Source of the DNA: Verrucomicrobiia bacterium
Lineage (GTDB): Bacteria; Verrucomicrobiota; Verrucomicrobiia; Limisphaerales; JAOAIM01
DNA length: 58,930 nucleotides
Direction of reading: 5' to 3'
NCBI GenBank assembly: GCA_026414705.1
Contig: JAOAIM010000002.1
Location: 16,817-75,746 of the forward strand
Shown: one piece after another, positions 26,493 to 34,949 of the stretch
Numbering within the stretch: position 1 is the stretch's first letter
Layout: every line of letters starts with the position of its first letter
The notes under the pieces: generated by a model
The model's database searches: none
What the model was told of the DNA's origin: nothing
Seen by the model: the letters and a program-made list of their open reading frames with translations, nothing else
Made by a program: the position numbers and the translations under genes

Positions 26493-28072
26493 CAGTTCTT
26501 TTCCTCCGGTTTGACGCTGCCCTCGACTTTTGCCGCCGCGGGTTTGCGCGTGTAAATGGCCACGGCGGGGTTTTCCCTGGTGAAGTATTTTTTGGCGACG
26601 CGCTGCACGTCTTCGGCGGTGACAGCCTGAAATTTCGGCCCGGCGGCGTTGATCTCCCGCCAGTCGCCCAGGCCCTCGTTGAAGATCAGTTGCATGAGGA
26701 TGGACATGTTCGAGGTCAGGCGACGGTATTCGGCGGCGGCGTAGTTGTTTTTGACCTTCTGGAGCTCTTCGGCGGGCACGAGTTCGTTTTGGAGTTTTTC
26801 GATCTCGGCATAAATGGCGGCCTCGACCTCCTGCGGGGTGCGACCTTCGCGCGCCTCGCCGCCGGCATTGAAGTAACCGGCCCATTTCTGCGAGCGTTGG
26901 GTGGCCCAGATTTCGGTGGCCAGTTGGCGCTCGAGCACGAGTTTTTTGTAGAGCCGACCGGTGCGCGTCGAAAGCACCTGTCCCAGAATGCCCAGCGCGT
27001 AGGAGTCCTTGTGGCCGAACGGCACGGTGTGCCAGAGGATGTCCACCTGCGGATTGGTCTCGGCCTCCGCATACATGCGTTTCTCGGCGACCTGCGGCAC
27101 TTCGAGCGTGACGACTTCGGGCGCGTCGTTCGAGCCGCGCGGGATGCGCTCAAAATACTGCTGCGCCAGCCGCAACGCGTGGGCCGGGTCGAAATCCCCC
27201 ACCAAAATGAGCGTGATGTTCTGCGGCGCGTAATAGGTCGCGTAAAACTCGTCAGCCTGCGCCTTGGAAATGGCGGTGATGTCCGAGGGCCAGCCGATGG
27301 TGGGCCAGCCGTAGGGATGCGATTCCCAGAACATCGCGTTGAACGATTCCTCGAACCGGCCCAGCGGCGTGGACTCGGTGCGCATCCGCCGCTCCTCAAA
27401 CACCACGTCGCGCTCGGCGTAAAACTCGCGGAAGACCGGACGCAGAATCCGCTCCGACTCCATCCACATCCACAACTCCAACTTGTTGGCGGGCACCTGA
27501 ACGAAGTAGGCGGTCAGATCGTCGGTCGTGAAGGCGTTCATGCCCGACGCGCCGTTGGAGCGGTAAATCCGGTCAAACTCGTTCTTGATGAGCAGCGCGC
27601 GCTGTTCGGCAACCAGTTCGTTGAAGCGCTTTTCCAGTTCGCGGTAACGGGGCGTTTTGTTTTCGGGCTTGAGCAGATCGTCAATTTCGCCGCGCCGCCA
27701 CGCCGCGCGCATTCTGGCCTCCTCGCGGCGCATCTCCTCGCGGATGCGCTCCTGCTCGGCGATGATTTCCAGGTCACGCCGGGCGTCCCGGGTGCCGATG
27801 GTCGGCGTGCCCTTGAACATCATGTGCTCGAAGAGGTGGGCGATGCCGGTGATGCCGGGCCGTTCGTTGGCGCTGCCGACGTGCGCGACCCAGCCGCCGG
27901 CAACCGACGGCTCATCGTGACGCTCGACCAGCAACACTTTCATGCCGTTGGCCAGGGTGTGTTCGACCACCGGCACGCGCTGCGCCGCCAGCGCCCAGGG
28001 CCAGAGCATCAGCCCCAGCGCCACGGGCCATCCCACCGCAGGAATTCCGGGCTTGAATCGCACGCGCATCAT
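26492..28072 (-). CDS. M16 zinc metallopeptidase, catalytic subunit
   Basis: 526 residues from ATG 28072 (alternative ATG 28069). Signal-like hydrophobic segment GWPVALGLMLWPWALAA, then VVEHTLANGMKVLLVE and the inverted zinc motif H79-LFE-H83 (HLFEHMMFKGT). Between the zinc box and the NAFTTDDLTAYF substrate strand lies an unusually long, highly charged helical insertion (about residues 95-165; IIAEQERIREEMRREEARMR), longer than in typical M16 enzymes. It forms a heterodimer-type pair with the inactive partner encoded directly downstream. Role inferred: periplasmic peptide degradation. Confidence 0.92.
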   Translation of the reverse strand: MMRVRFKPGIPAVGWPVALGLMLWPWALAAQRVPVVEHTLANGMKVLLVERHDEPSVAGGWVAHVGSANERPGITGIAHLFEHMMFKGTPTIGTRDARRDLEIIAEQERIREEMRREEARMRAAWRRGEIDDLLKPENKTPRYRELEKRFNELVAEQRALLIKNEFDRIYRSNGASGMNAFTTDDLTAYFVQVPANKLELWMWMESERILRPVFREFYAERDVVFEERRMRTESTPLGRFEESFNAMFWESHPYGWPTIGWPSDITAISKAQADEFYATYYAPQNITLILVGDFDPAHALRLAQQYFERIPRGSNDAPEVVTLEVPQVAEKRMYAEAETNPQVDILWHTVPFGHKDSYALGILGQVLSTRTGRLYKKLVLERQLATEIWATQRSQKWAGYFNAGGEAREGRTPQEVEAAIYAEIEKLQNELVPAEELQKVKNNYAAAEYRRLTSNMSILMQLIFNEGLGDWREINAAGPKFQAVTAEDVQRVAKKYFTRENPAVAIYTRKPAAAKVEGSVKPEEKN

Positions 28073-28297
28073 CGTTTGGTCGGACAAACCTAAGAACGCG
28101 GCGTTCAACCGCAACGGAAAAGCGACCGCCGTCACCCGGCCGGAACGACGAAATCAAAACCTGCCCACCAACCCTGAAGAACCCAAACGCGACAGACTGG
28201 CGGGCTGCCCGGTGACGTTCCTCTACACCGAAGAGGTCGGCCCGTTGGGGCGGGAATTTGCCCCGCTTCAAGCGGCCTCCGGACGCAATAAGGCCCG

Positions 28298-29938
28298 TCA
28301 CTTATCCACTACCGAAGCCGCCGCAGTCATACTGGAGGCGGCGCTCAGATACGGCCGTGCCACGGGAGCCCACGCCGCACCATTCCAAAACTCCCCCGCC
28401 CCCTGCGGCCCTAGCCGGGCGGGGATGCCCACCGACCGCAGCGCCGCCACCGAAAGCTTTGCAAAGCCTTGTTGATTCGCTAGCTGCCGCCGCCAGATGC
28501 TTTCGACCCCTGTGGGAATTTGCTCCGCATCCGCCACCGTCACCCGGGAACGAAGTTGCCATACGATAATCTCAGTTGCGGCATCTAATCTGGATTCGCG
28601 TCGGATGTGAGGAAACAAATTCTCCCAAAGGAGACGCCGCCAGTTGCGTTCGGGATCTGTCACCGCCGCAATCTGGGGAGACAACACATAAGGGCGATAT
28701 AGCGGGTCGTCCACCTTCCATTCGACCACTCGCCGGTTGTAAGCGGCCAGGGCCACGTGCTCTAAAATCGTTTTGATACGTTGTCCCTGCCAGTCAAGGT
28801 TGGTGGCAAGAAACTCCCAATCCGCCTGCTGGTCGTGCCGAACCACAAACCTCTTGGCGATCGGCAATGTCCGACCATTGGCAGGTAGGCGCAGCACGAT
28901 CCAGTGCAGCGCAGTGTAAGCGAAGGCAGCACCCGCCAGCAGCACAGCCAATCCCCACACGCAAATCTCAAGTCCAACGGGTGGACCGGCTCTGGGTGTG
29001 AGCCATCTGCGCCACCTCGACCATCTCAAGCCAATCGCCACCAGAGCCCAAATCAAGACAGGCGTCAGATAAAGCCCCAGCGGCTTGACCGTGGCTGGCC
29101 AGGCGGTCACGGAGCGATACCGACGCCACCACTCGGCCCCGGCAAAATGCACCAAGCACGCTTCCCCAATCAGCCGAAATAATGCCGCCCGGGCTGGCCC
29201 GAACCCGGGCTTTTCGGCGGCAACGATTTTCAATTCCACTCGGTGTCCCTTACTTCGGAGTAGCGTGGCAATGCGCTCCATGTGCGCCAACGGAACGCCG
29301 CCTTCTCGTTGGCCCTGCACCCAAACAATGGTTCGGGCGCGCTCTGCAAGAGGCCGGACTCTCGCCATGCCCGCCGCGCGCTCCGATTGGGGCTTGTCCC
29401 ATTCCGTTGGCCACGTTGGCCACAACAAGACCAGAAGTTCCGGGCACAATTCTGGATGCCGCAATGCAGATTCCAATAACCGTTGCGCCCCCTCGCCCCA
29501 ACCCACCCAGGCCACCGCATTTGTGACGGCCCACGGACGCGTTTGCAAGCTGCGCTGTAAAGCGGCTACCTGCGTGACACCGGCCACATCGTTCGTCGGA
29601 TCGTATTCGATGCCCACAGCCGCCAAACCCATCTCCGCCAATTGCCGCAACTCAAAACCGATGCTCAACAGGTCTTCACGCGCCGGGGGCGCACACACCA
29701 CCACCGGATACGGTCGGGCCGCTGCTTTGGGCAACACCGCCACGCATTTGGCTTTTGCTGCGGTGGCGGGCTTGACCGTGAACCACGCCCGTTCAAAAGG
29801 ATCGCGAGCTTTGGCCCAGAGCCCCACACCAAAACAAAGAAGCCCAACCCCAACCGGCCAGCTCATGAGCCACCAGCCTGGCGCGGGGCGCGTCCGGTGA
29901 CACGCCCGCCGGATCTTTTGACCGAGTTCGCTGCTCAT
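28298..29938 (-). CDS. Membrane protein: alpha/beta-hydrolase-like N-terminus, degenerate transglutaminase-like C-terminus
   Basis: 546 residues. One helix near residue 30, an alpha/beta-hydrolase-like region (about 70-270: PYPVVVCAPPAREDLLSIGFELRQLAEMGLAAVGIEYD, VAWVGWGEGAQRLLESAL, TIVWVQGQREGG), two membrane segments (about 285-350) and a C-terminal transglutaminase-like fold (LANQQGFAKLSVAALRSVGIPARLG, then EFWNGAAWAPV). Where active transglutaminase cores have Cys (G-x-C) and His (H-x-W), this protein shows Ala/Lys and Glu/Phe. The hydrolase part has GWGEGA where a GxSxG nucleophile would sit. Both halves therefore look catalytically dead. The start overlaps the stop of the DUF4015 gene by 4 bases (ATGA), so translation is coupled. 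Function unknown. Confidence 0.75.
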   Translation of the reverse strand: MSSELGQKIRRACHRTRPAPGWWLMSWPVGVGLLCFGVGLWAKARDPFERAWFTVKPATAAKAKCVAVLPKAAARPYPVVVCAPPAREDLLSIGFELRQLAEMGLAAVGIEYDPTNDVAGVTQVAALQRSLQTRPWAVTNAVAWVGWGEGAQRLLESALRHPELCPELLVLLWPTWPTEWDKPQSERAAGMARVRPLAERARTIVWVQGQREGGVPLAHMERIATLLRSKGHRVELKIVAAEKPGFGPARAALFRLIGEACLVHFAGAEWWRRYRSVTAWPATVKPLGLYLTPVLIWALVAIGLRWSRWRRWLTPRAGPPVGLEICVWGLAVLLAGAAFAYTALHWIVLRLPANGRTLPIAKRFVVRHDQQADWEFLATNLDWQGQRIKTILEHVALAAYNRRVVEWKVDDPLYRPYVLSPQIAAVTDPERNWRRLLWENLFPHIRRESRLDAATEIIVWQLRSRVTVADAEQIPTGVESIWRRQLANQQGFAKLSVAALRSVGIPARLGPQGAGEFWNGAAWAPVARPYLSAASSMTAAASVVDK

Positions 29939-31329
29939 TGAATCTGTGAGATCAGTTCCCGGAGCACGGCCAGAGAATCATCATAGCGGGCGCTGGGATC
30001 GTCCAACACCCAGCCGCCTATGCGCGCCGCCTCGCACGCGTTAATCAGTTCGGCCGTTCGGGCCAACCACAACCTGCTCGCCGGCAAATCCCCTTGGCCC
30101 CCGCACTCCAGCCAAACGCGCAGCCGCTTCTTACCTTCGCGGCCCGCCGCTTTCATTGCCGCCTCAAAATCCTCGACGCCGGACACGCGGGTCACAAGAC
30201 AATCCACCGGCGCACGCCATGACTCCGGAACACCGGCCATTTCCCCGGGTTTTCCCGCTGCGGCAAGATCCGGCATCCGAAGCGAAACGGACACGTTGAA
30301 AGGCAGCAGCTCCTTGCCGGCCCGGGCTAAAAACGCGGCCAAATGCCTTGTGCGATTGCTGTCCGTGTCACGCCGTGAATACGCCGCTTGAGGCAACTCC
30401 CTTTCATTGGGAAACCGCATGTGGTCAAACTGAATCTCGTCAAAGCCAATCGCCGCCGCCTCTCGAGCGACCGCGATGTTATAAGCCCAGACCTGCTTGC
30501 GAAACGGGTCCAGCCAGAACAGATTGCCCCGCCCTTTGCTCCGGGGGCGCCACTGCGGCTGGTGTTTGGCCAGCAACGCGTCCTGAAACACCGAAATCCG
30601 CCCGACCACGTAAATGTTCCTCCGATGCATGTCGCGCAAGAATGCCTGAATGTCGTCGAACCGCACGGTACCGAACGCGCCGATCCGTCCTGCCTCGGGC
30701 GCGCCGTTGTAAAACGTCATCCGGCCATGCTCATCCTTGATGTCCACCACCAGCGTGTTGAGCCGTTCGCCGTCCAGCCACCCCAGCACCCGTGCCCGCA
30801 CTTCAGCCAAACCCAGGGCTTTGTGCGACAGATAGATTCCCCGCAGTTCCAGCGGCTGCAACTCCAGCTTGAGCTGGCCCCGCTCCGTTGGCTTGGTCCA
30901 TGCCCGACGATAGCCGGCCGCGCGCGCAAGCACAGGTTTCGACGGATTGAAGTGCTTGAAACTGAACTCGCCGCGAAAGTCAGAGCGGGCCACTTTGCCG
31001 TCGTGATAGACCGTGGCGTTCGCAATCGTACGCTGCGTTTCCGCGTCCACAACCGTCCCCCGATACTCCTTGCAGCCTGCCCCGAGCAACGAAATCGCGA
31101 GCGTCAGACTCAGCAGACCGCACTGCAACGGCGGCAGCGGGAACTGCGCCTTGCCCGGTGAGGACACCGAGCCTATAAGTAGGCCGGGTCCCCCGACCCC
31201 GCGTCGGTTCCTGCCTGCGATGGGTCTTGCCGAAGACGCGAAGACCTCCCGCTGCCACAGACGAGGGAAAGGACGGAGACCGCGCAGTGGAAACCCTGCC
31301 CTTCCGCATGGCAACCAGGTCAAGTGCAC
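29935..31329 (-). CDS. DUF4015-type putative glycoside hydrolase, lipoprotein-like
   Basis: 464 residues as given; the real start is probably internal. The first 60 residues are Arg/Gly-rich and non-protein-like, while LQCGLLSLTLAISLLGAGCKEYRG resembles a lipoprotein signal (a GTG, valine in SVSSPG, or a TTG just before it are candidate starts). A short carboxypeptidase-regulatory-like domain (YRGTVVDAETQRTIANATVYHDG) leads into a TIM-barrel DUF4015 domain: RGIYLSHKALG, LNTLVVDIKDEHGRM, RNIYVVGRISVFQD, AAIGFDEIQFDHMRFP, NVSVSLRMPDLA and RLRVWLECGG. The family is a predicted glycoside hydrolase acting outside the cell. It overlaps the downstream gene by 4 bases. Confidence 0.82.
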   Translation of the reverse strand: MHLTWLPCGRAGFPLRGLRPFPRLWQREVFASSARPIAGRNRRGVGGPGLLIGSVSSPGKAQFPLPPLQCGLLSLTLAISLLGAGCKEYRGTVVDAETQRTIANATVYHDGKVARSDFRGEFSFKHFNPSKPVLARAAGYRRAWTKPTERGQLKLELQPLELRGIYLSHKALGLAEVRARVLGWLDGERLNTLVVDIKDEHGRMTFYNGAPEAGRIGAFGTVRFDDIQAFLRDMHRRNIYVVGRISVFQDALLAKHQPQWRPRSKGRGNLFWLDPFRKQVWAYNIAVAREAAAIGFDEIQFDHMRFPNERELPQAAYSRRDTDSNRTRHLAAFLARAGKELLPFNVSVSLRMPDLAAAGKPGEMAGVPESWRAPVDCLVTRVSGVEDFEAAMKAAGREGKKRLRVWLECGGQGDLPASRLWLARTAELINACEAARIGGWVLDDPSARYDDSLAVLRELISQIQ

Positions 31330-31370
31330 AGGGGTTGTTTAAGACACGAGCCCGTCCCCGACAACTTTTG

Positions 31371-31856
31371 TCAGCTCGCACGCTGAACTTGATCAGCGCG
31401 TGACGCGCCCGGGCCGCGCAACCACTCCAAAAGCAGGAAAAACAGGCTCCCGCCCAGCAGATACACGATCACCAGCTTGAGCAGCAAGTCCACCGTGTCC
31501 GGCGCGAGCGGCAAACGCTCCGTCAGCGTCCCCAAGCAAGGACACGGCTTGCCCGGGGCCACCCACCACAGCCCCACCCGATACACGATGAAATTCAAAC
31601 TCAGCCAGATGATCAACACGTGCTTGTTCCGCGTGTTCCGGCCAAAGATCAGATACCCCGCCGTGGCCAATTCGAGCAAGCCGACAGCCATTAAAACGCC
31701 TCGGTTGCTCAGCAGCAGCAGCACCGGATCACGCACCGCCAATATCCGTGCCTCCCCTGCCGCGCTGTAGAGTTTTGCCAAAGCCGTGAGCGCGAGCAAC
31801 ACACCGGCAAATTGCAGATAAACGTTCTCAGGGGAATTTCTGCCAAGCCCATCCAT
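31371..31856 (-). CDS. MauE/DoxX-like redox-associated membrane protein
   Basis: 161 residues from ATG 31856, with four predicted helices (ENVYLQFAGVLLALTALAKLY, LLLSNRGVLMAVGLLELATAGYLIF, HVLIIWLSLNFIVYRVGLWW, DLLLKLVIVYLLGGSLFFLLLEW). Between helices 3 and 4 is KPCPCLGTLT, a periplasm-side C-x-C-LG motif typical of MauE/DoxX-family proteins. MauE assists disulfide formation and maturation of the Cys-rich light chain of methylamine dehydrogenase. Here it lies 230 bases downstream of a gene for a secreted protein with 11 cysteines, on the same strand. A maturation partnership is inference. Confidence 0.8.
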   Translation of the reverse strand: MDGLGRNSPENVYLQFAGVLLALTALAKLYSAAGEARILAVRDPVLLLLSNRGVLMAVGLLELATAGYLIFGRNTRNKHVLIIWLSLNFIVYRVGLWWVAPGKPCPCLGTLTERLPLAPDTVDLLLKLVIVYLLGGSLFFLLLEWLRGPGASRADQVQRAS

Positions 31857-32086
31857 AAAAATGTGCCACCGCTCCGCGAGCGCACGCTGTCTTAGCATTC
31901 GCTTAGCGAAAAAAGGCACCTCGACCGCCGGTCTTATCGCTCTAACCCTTCTCAGTCGCCCCGATCCGGCATCGCTGCCGGTATCCACCCCGTCAACACG
32001 GCACCACAATTGCTCGGTGCTCTGGACGCTATCACCTGAACAACATTTGAACGTTCCCTATGTCAATACTAAGCGCCCCTTGCAAT

Positions 32087-32443
32087 TCAGCAGCCGTCCC
32101 CTCCAAGCTTTTTAACCTTCCGGCCACGGTTGTCACTGCTAATCGGCAGCCCAGTCATTGGGCACGTTCCCGTGCACTTATAGTAACAGTACGACTCGTC
32201 GTCCAAGCATGCTTTCTGTCCACCCCCTTCCACGGAGAAACACGCGTTTCCAGTTCCACGGTTTGATACCGTTCCGCCGTGCGTTTCAGAACAGTTGGGA
32301 CAGTGCACAATGCACGTCGCCCCGTTGGTCATCACCGTGCAGGGCGCGTTCGTCAGGTTATAGCAAGAATATCCCCCCCATACCTGCATCTCCATCCCAA
32401 GTAAACCGAGCGAGAAGAGCAGGATGCATGTAATACTCTTCAT
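32087..32443 (-). CDS. Secreted cysteine-rich mini-protein
   Basis: 118 residues with signal peptide MKSITCILLFSLGLLGMEMQVWG. The mature part has 11 cysteines in about 95 residues (27, 35, 44, 48, 51, 68, 79, 86, 90, 94 and 118), including H-CPNC (48-51) and CYYKCTGTC (86-94), with little else conserved-looking. The density suggests a disulfide-knotted or metal-binding exported protein. The basic stretch RGRKVKK precedes the last Cys. It sits 18 bases behind the gene at 32462 and upstream of a MauE-like gene. It resembles no family I can name; the combination recalls the small Cys-rich MauA/MauE pairing in size and context only. Confidence 0.75.
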   Translation of the reverse strand: MKSITCILLFSLGLLGMEMQVWGGYSCYNLTNAPCTVMTNGATCIVHCPNCSETHGGTVSNRGTGNACFSVEGGGQKACLDDESYCYYKCTGTCPMTGLPISSDNRGRKVKKLGGDGC

Positions 32444-32461
32444 AGTGTGTTCCTCGTTGTT

Positions 32462-33565
32462 TCAATGTTGTGCTGCGTTCTTTTCTCTCCTAGCCCATAA
32501 AAGGGCCAAGAGGATCGTTGAGGCCAGCAGCATGACCACAACGAAAACGCGGGCGCGGCGTGAAACCTGCATGGATGTTTCGAAAAGGCTGGGCTCAGGA
32601 ACCGGCCTCAACTGATTTCCATCAAACACGAATTCTGTGTCGTTTGTCGTTATCCATCGAACTACTTGATGGCCGCGTACAATCGGTTCAAATGCAAGTC
32701 GAGATTCAGGCAAAGGTTCTTCGGAAAACACAACCCTATAAAAGCGAATCCGCTCATTGAAGAAACGCGGCGCATCTTCCCGGAGCACGAACATGTCAAA
32801 ACCGGATGGAAAGTCCATTGAAAGTGCACAGAGGCCATCGTACGCGTAATCAATACGATGACGCCATGTTCTGATTTCGGTTTGGGTTCCAAGCTCAATG
32901 GGCCGGGAAAATGTATGAAACAGCGTTTTCACTCGCCCGGCGTCGTCACGGACCACATGACCGCTACCAATTGTTTTCTCCATCTGATTGGTATAGGAAA
33001 ACAAATTGCCCCGCCAAACGAGGCCAACACGCGGAGCGTAAGCGATTCCGAGCTTCAGCACATGATCCAAGTTAACGTAGCGAGCGGTGTTGACCGTCAT
33101 TACTACCGGGTTCCGCCGCGGATCCGAGGGTGTGGCCGTATCCCATACCCTGAGATGATACTCATTTGTCTGAAGAGCCTTTAGCTCCCACCAGCGTGCT
33201 TCGCTCGCGCTGTACCACGTCCTTGACGGCGTTACGCCGCTGGTATTGGTGAGATCGTCAAGCGATGAGGCAATGGTCATGACAAACCTGAGCGGAGATT
33301 GCCAGTGGACCAGGAAGAACTTTGTTGGTTGCCGATTTGTGCCGCCCGCCGAAAGTGGTGGTTTTTCGCTCGAAAAAAGCATCTCTTGAATCACAGGGGG
33401 ATTACTTATGAACGCCTGAAAATCAAACCGGCCACCCTCCGTATTCGTTTTGACCCCAGCCAAGTCCCCTCCGACGTCTTCGCAGAACGAAGCAAAGTAC
33501 GCCACCAAGAACAGTCCACATTTAGAAAAGGCCGTAAGCCCGACCCTTGATAGAGGTGTGCTCAT
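32462..33565 (-). CDS. Exported single-pass protein of unknown function
   Basis: 367 residues from ATG 33565 (MSTPLSRVGLTAFSKCGLFLVAYFASF signal or anchor). A long periplasmic beta-rich region (WSPLRFVMTIASSLDDL-like segment, EYHLRVWDTATP, RIDYAYDGLCALSMDFPSG, RIRFYRVVFSEEP) ends in one C-terminal membrane helix (RVFVVVMLLASTILLALLWARR). No known domain recognised. The base composition is visibly less GC-rich than in the rest of the window, and codon choice is more mixed, which could mean transfer. The gene starts an apparent transcription unit with the Cys-rich mini-protein (18-base gap) and the MauE-like protein. Confidence 0.75.
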   Translation of the reverse strand: MSTPLSRVGLTAFSKCGLFLVAYFASFCEDVGGDLAGVKTNTEGGRFDFQAFISNPPVIQEMLFSSEKPPLSAGGTNRQPTKFFLVHWQSPLRFVMTIASSLDDLTNTSGVTPSRTWYSASEARWWELKALQTNEYHLRVWDTATPSDPRRNPVVMTVNTARYVNLDHVLKLGIAYAPRVGLVWRGNLFSYTNQMEKTIGSGHVVRDDAGRVKTLFHTFSRPIELGTQTEIRTWRHRIDYAYDGLCALSMDFPSGFDMFVLREDAPRFFNERIRFYRVVFSEEPLPESRLAFEPIVRGHQVVRWITTNDTEFVFDGNQLRPVPEPSLFETSMQVSRRARVFVVVMLLASTILLALLWARREKNAAQH

Positions 33566-34022
33566 CGAGGTATTGGCTGCACGGCTGCAATTCATTCGAT
33601 TTTACTCGTCCCGTATGTCAAACCGGCGAGACTTCATGTTTCAAACGTCGGAACAGCAAACGGCCTGTTGGTTGGCAAAAAAATTCAGACAGGATGTCAG
33701 GATGCGCGCTGCGCGGCCAGTCGCGCCGCGACCGCGTTGCCAACCTGATCGGGAACAGTCCTGCCCTTACAGGGCGTTTTCAGCGCCACCCGCAGTGTTT
33801 CAGATGAAAGCCAATTTGCCATTGTTCCCTTTAATCATCGGGTTGCTCTGTCTCAACCCGCAATGCCCCCATCAGAACGCAACCAGTCTCAACCAAAAAA
33901 AAAAAAACTTTGTCAACTCCTTTTCTGAAAATGTTATAACCAATTGCTGCTAAGCGACTTGCGTCCCCATTTCGGGCTTTCTCTTGGGTGCTCCAGCCTC
34001 ATTTCCTCTCCTCCGCACGCGC
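33566..34022. other. AT-richer intergenic region, no gene seen
   Basis: Contains a 13-base A-run (about 33896-33908) and an A/T-rich tail up to 33955 (AAAATGTTATAACC). No protein-like frame. It presumably holds the promoter of the minus-strand unit starting at 33565; no clear -35/-10 pair was found. Confidence 0.45.
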
Positions 34023-34949
34023 TCACTCGCGCAAGCTGGTTGAGGCTGCTGCCAATCGCTGCCAGTCCGGATTAACCGGCTTGTTCGGGATGGGCAGTGC
34101 TGTCCAATGGATCGAGCGCGGGTCGCGCAGCTTCCACACCTCCACATGCCCATCGGCAAACGACAGCGCGTAGGCGTTGTTATGGCGCGTGGCCGGCGCG
34201 TCCAGCAACCCCCGATCCCCTTTCATGTCCACCGCGAACCAGCCATCGTTAATGCTGCGCTCGTGCTCATCAATGAACACCCACGCGCCCGATGGCGGCG
34301 GACGCACAATGTCCTGCTCGCGCCTGAACACGACATAATTGCTTTGGCCCTTGACCCACGTGCCGCCCATCCAGCCATTGAGCGAATAACTGCGCACCCG
34401 CGGCACGCCGTGAACCGTGCTCGGGTCCGCCGGACAACGATATACGCCCACCGACTTGTTGTACTGATAGAGACTGCCCAGCATGATCCCGTTCAAATTG
34501 GTCGAGTCCAATACGCCCGGCTCGACCGGCGGATAAATGCGAGTGTCATCGTCCATGCTCCCGCGCACCCAAGCCTGCGTGTTGACCTGGCCGCGGAAAA
34601 AGTAAAACACCGGCACCAGTTTGCCGCCGTGGTCGTCGGCGTACATTTGCCAGCTCAAGGTCAGTTGCTTGAAGTGGTTGATGCAGGCCACTTGCTGGGC
34701 GCGCCGCTTGCTCTTGCCCAGCGTCGGCAACAACAGCCCCGCGAGAATCGCAATGATGGCGATGACGACGAGCAGCTCAATCAGCGTAAAAGCGATCTTT
34801 GGTGTCCGGCGCTCTGGCGGCAAAAGCCGGGACGCGCAGACTTCCCGGTCTGCCGTCTCACCGACTTCCCCGCCGCCAGGACGGGGATCGGTCGGTGGCT
34901 GGCCGGGCTGTCCCGTAATGCGGGATGCGCCACTTTTCAGCCCATTCAT
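34023..34949 (-). CDS. Prepilin-type protein, H-x9-DG family, coupled to mtgA
   Basis: 308 residues from ATG 34949, which overlaps the mtgA stop by 4 bases (ATGA). The prepilin signal is [31 protein letters not shown], again with Ala instead of Gly before Phe; unusually, a hydrophilic Pro/Gly-rich leader of about 57 residues precedes it. A nearer start was sought, but none is in frame after ATG 34949. The globular part shows CPADPSTVHG, SYSLNGWMGG, WVFIDEHE and the terminal SFADGHVEVW. It is the same family as the protein at 2680. Its position directly behind mtgA and the O-antigen-ligase-like gene suggests shared expression rather than shared function. Confidence 0.85.
   Translation of the reverse strand: MNGLKSGASRITGQPGQPPTDPRPGGGEVGETADREVCASRLLPPERRTPKIAFTLIELLVVIAIIAILAGLLLPTLGKSKRRAQQVACINHFKQLTLSWQMYADDHGGKLVPVFYFFRGQVNTQAWVRGSMDDDTRIYPPVEPGVLDSTNLNGIMLGSLYQYNKSVGVYRCPADPSTVHGVPRVRSYSLNGWMGGTWVKGQSNYVVFRREQDIVRPPPSGAWVFIDEHERSINDGWFAVDMKGDRGLLDAPATRHNNAYALSFADGHVEVWKLRDPRSIHWTALPIPNKPVNPDWQRLAAASTSLRE

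Noticed and set aside
33300-33565. VPEPS near the C-terminus of the 367-residue protein as a PEP-CTERM tail
   Set aside because: The motif is 14 residues before the membrane helix, and the helix is followed by a long charged tail; true PEP-CTERM tails have the PEP directly before the helix.
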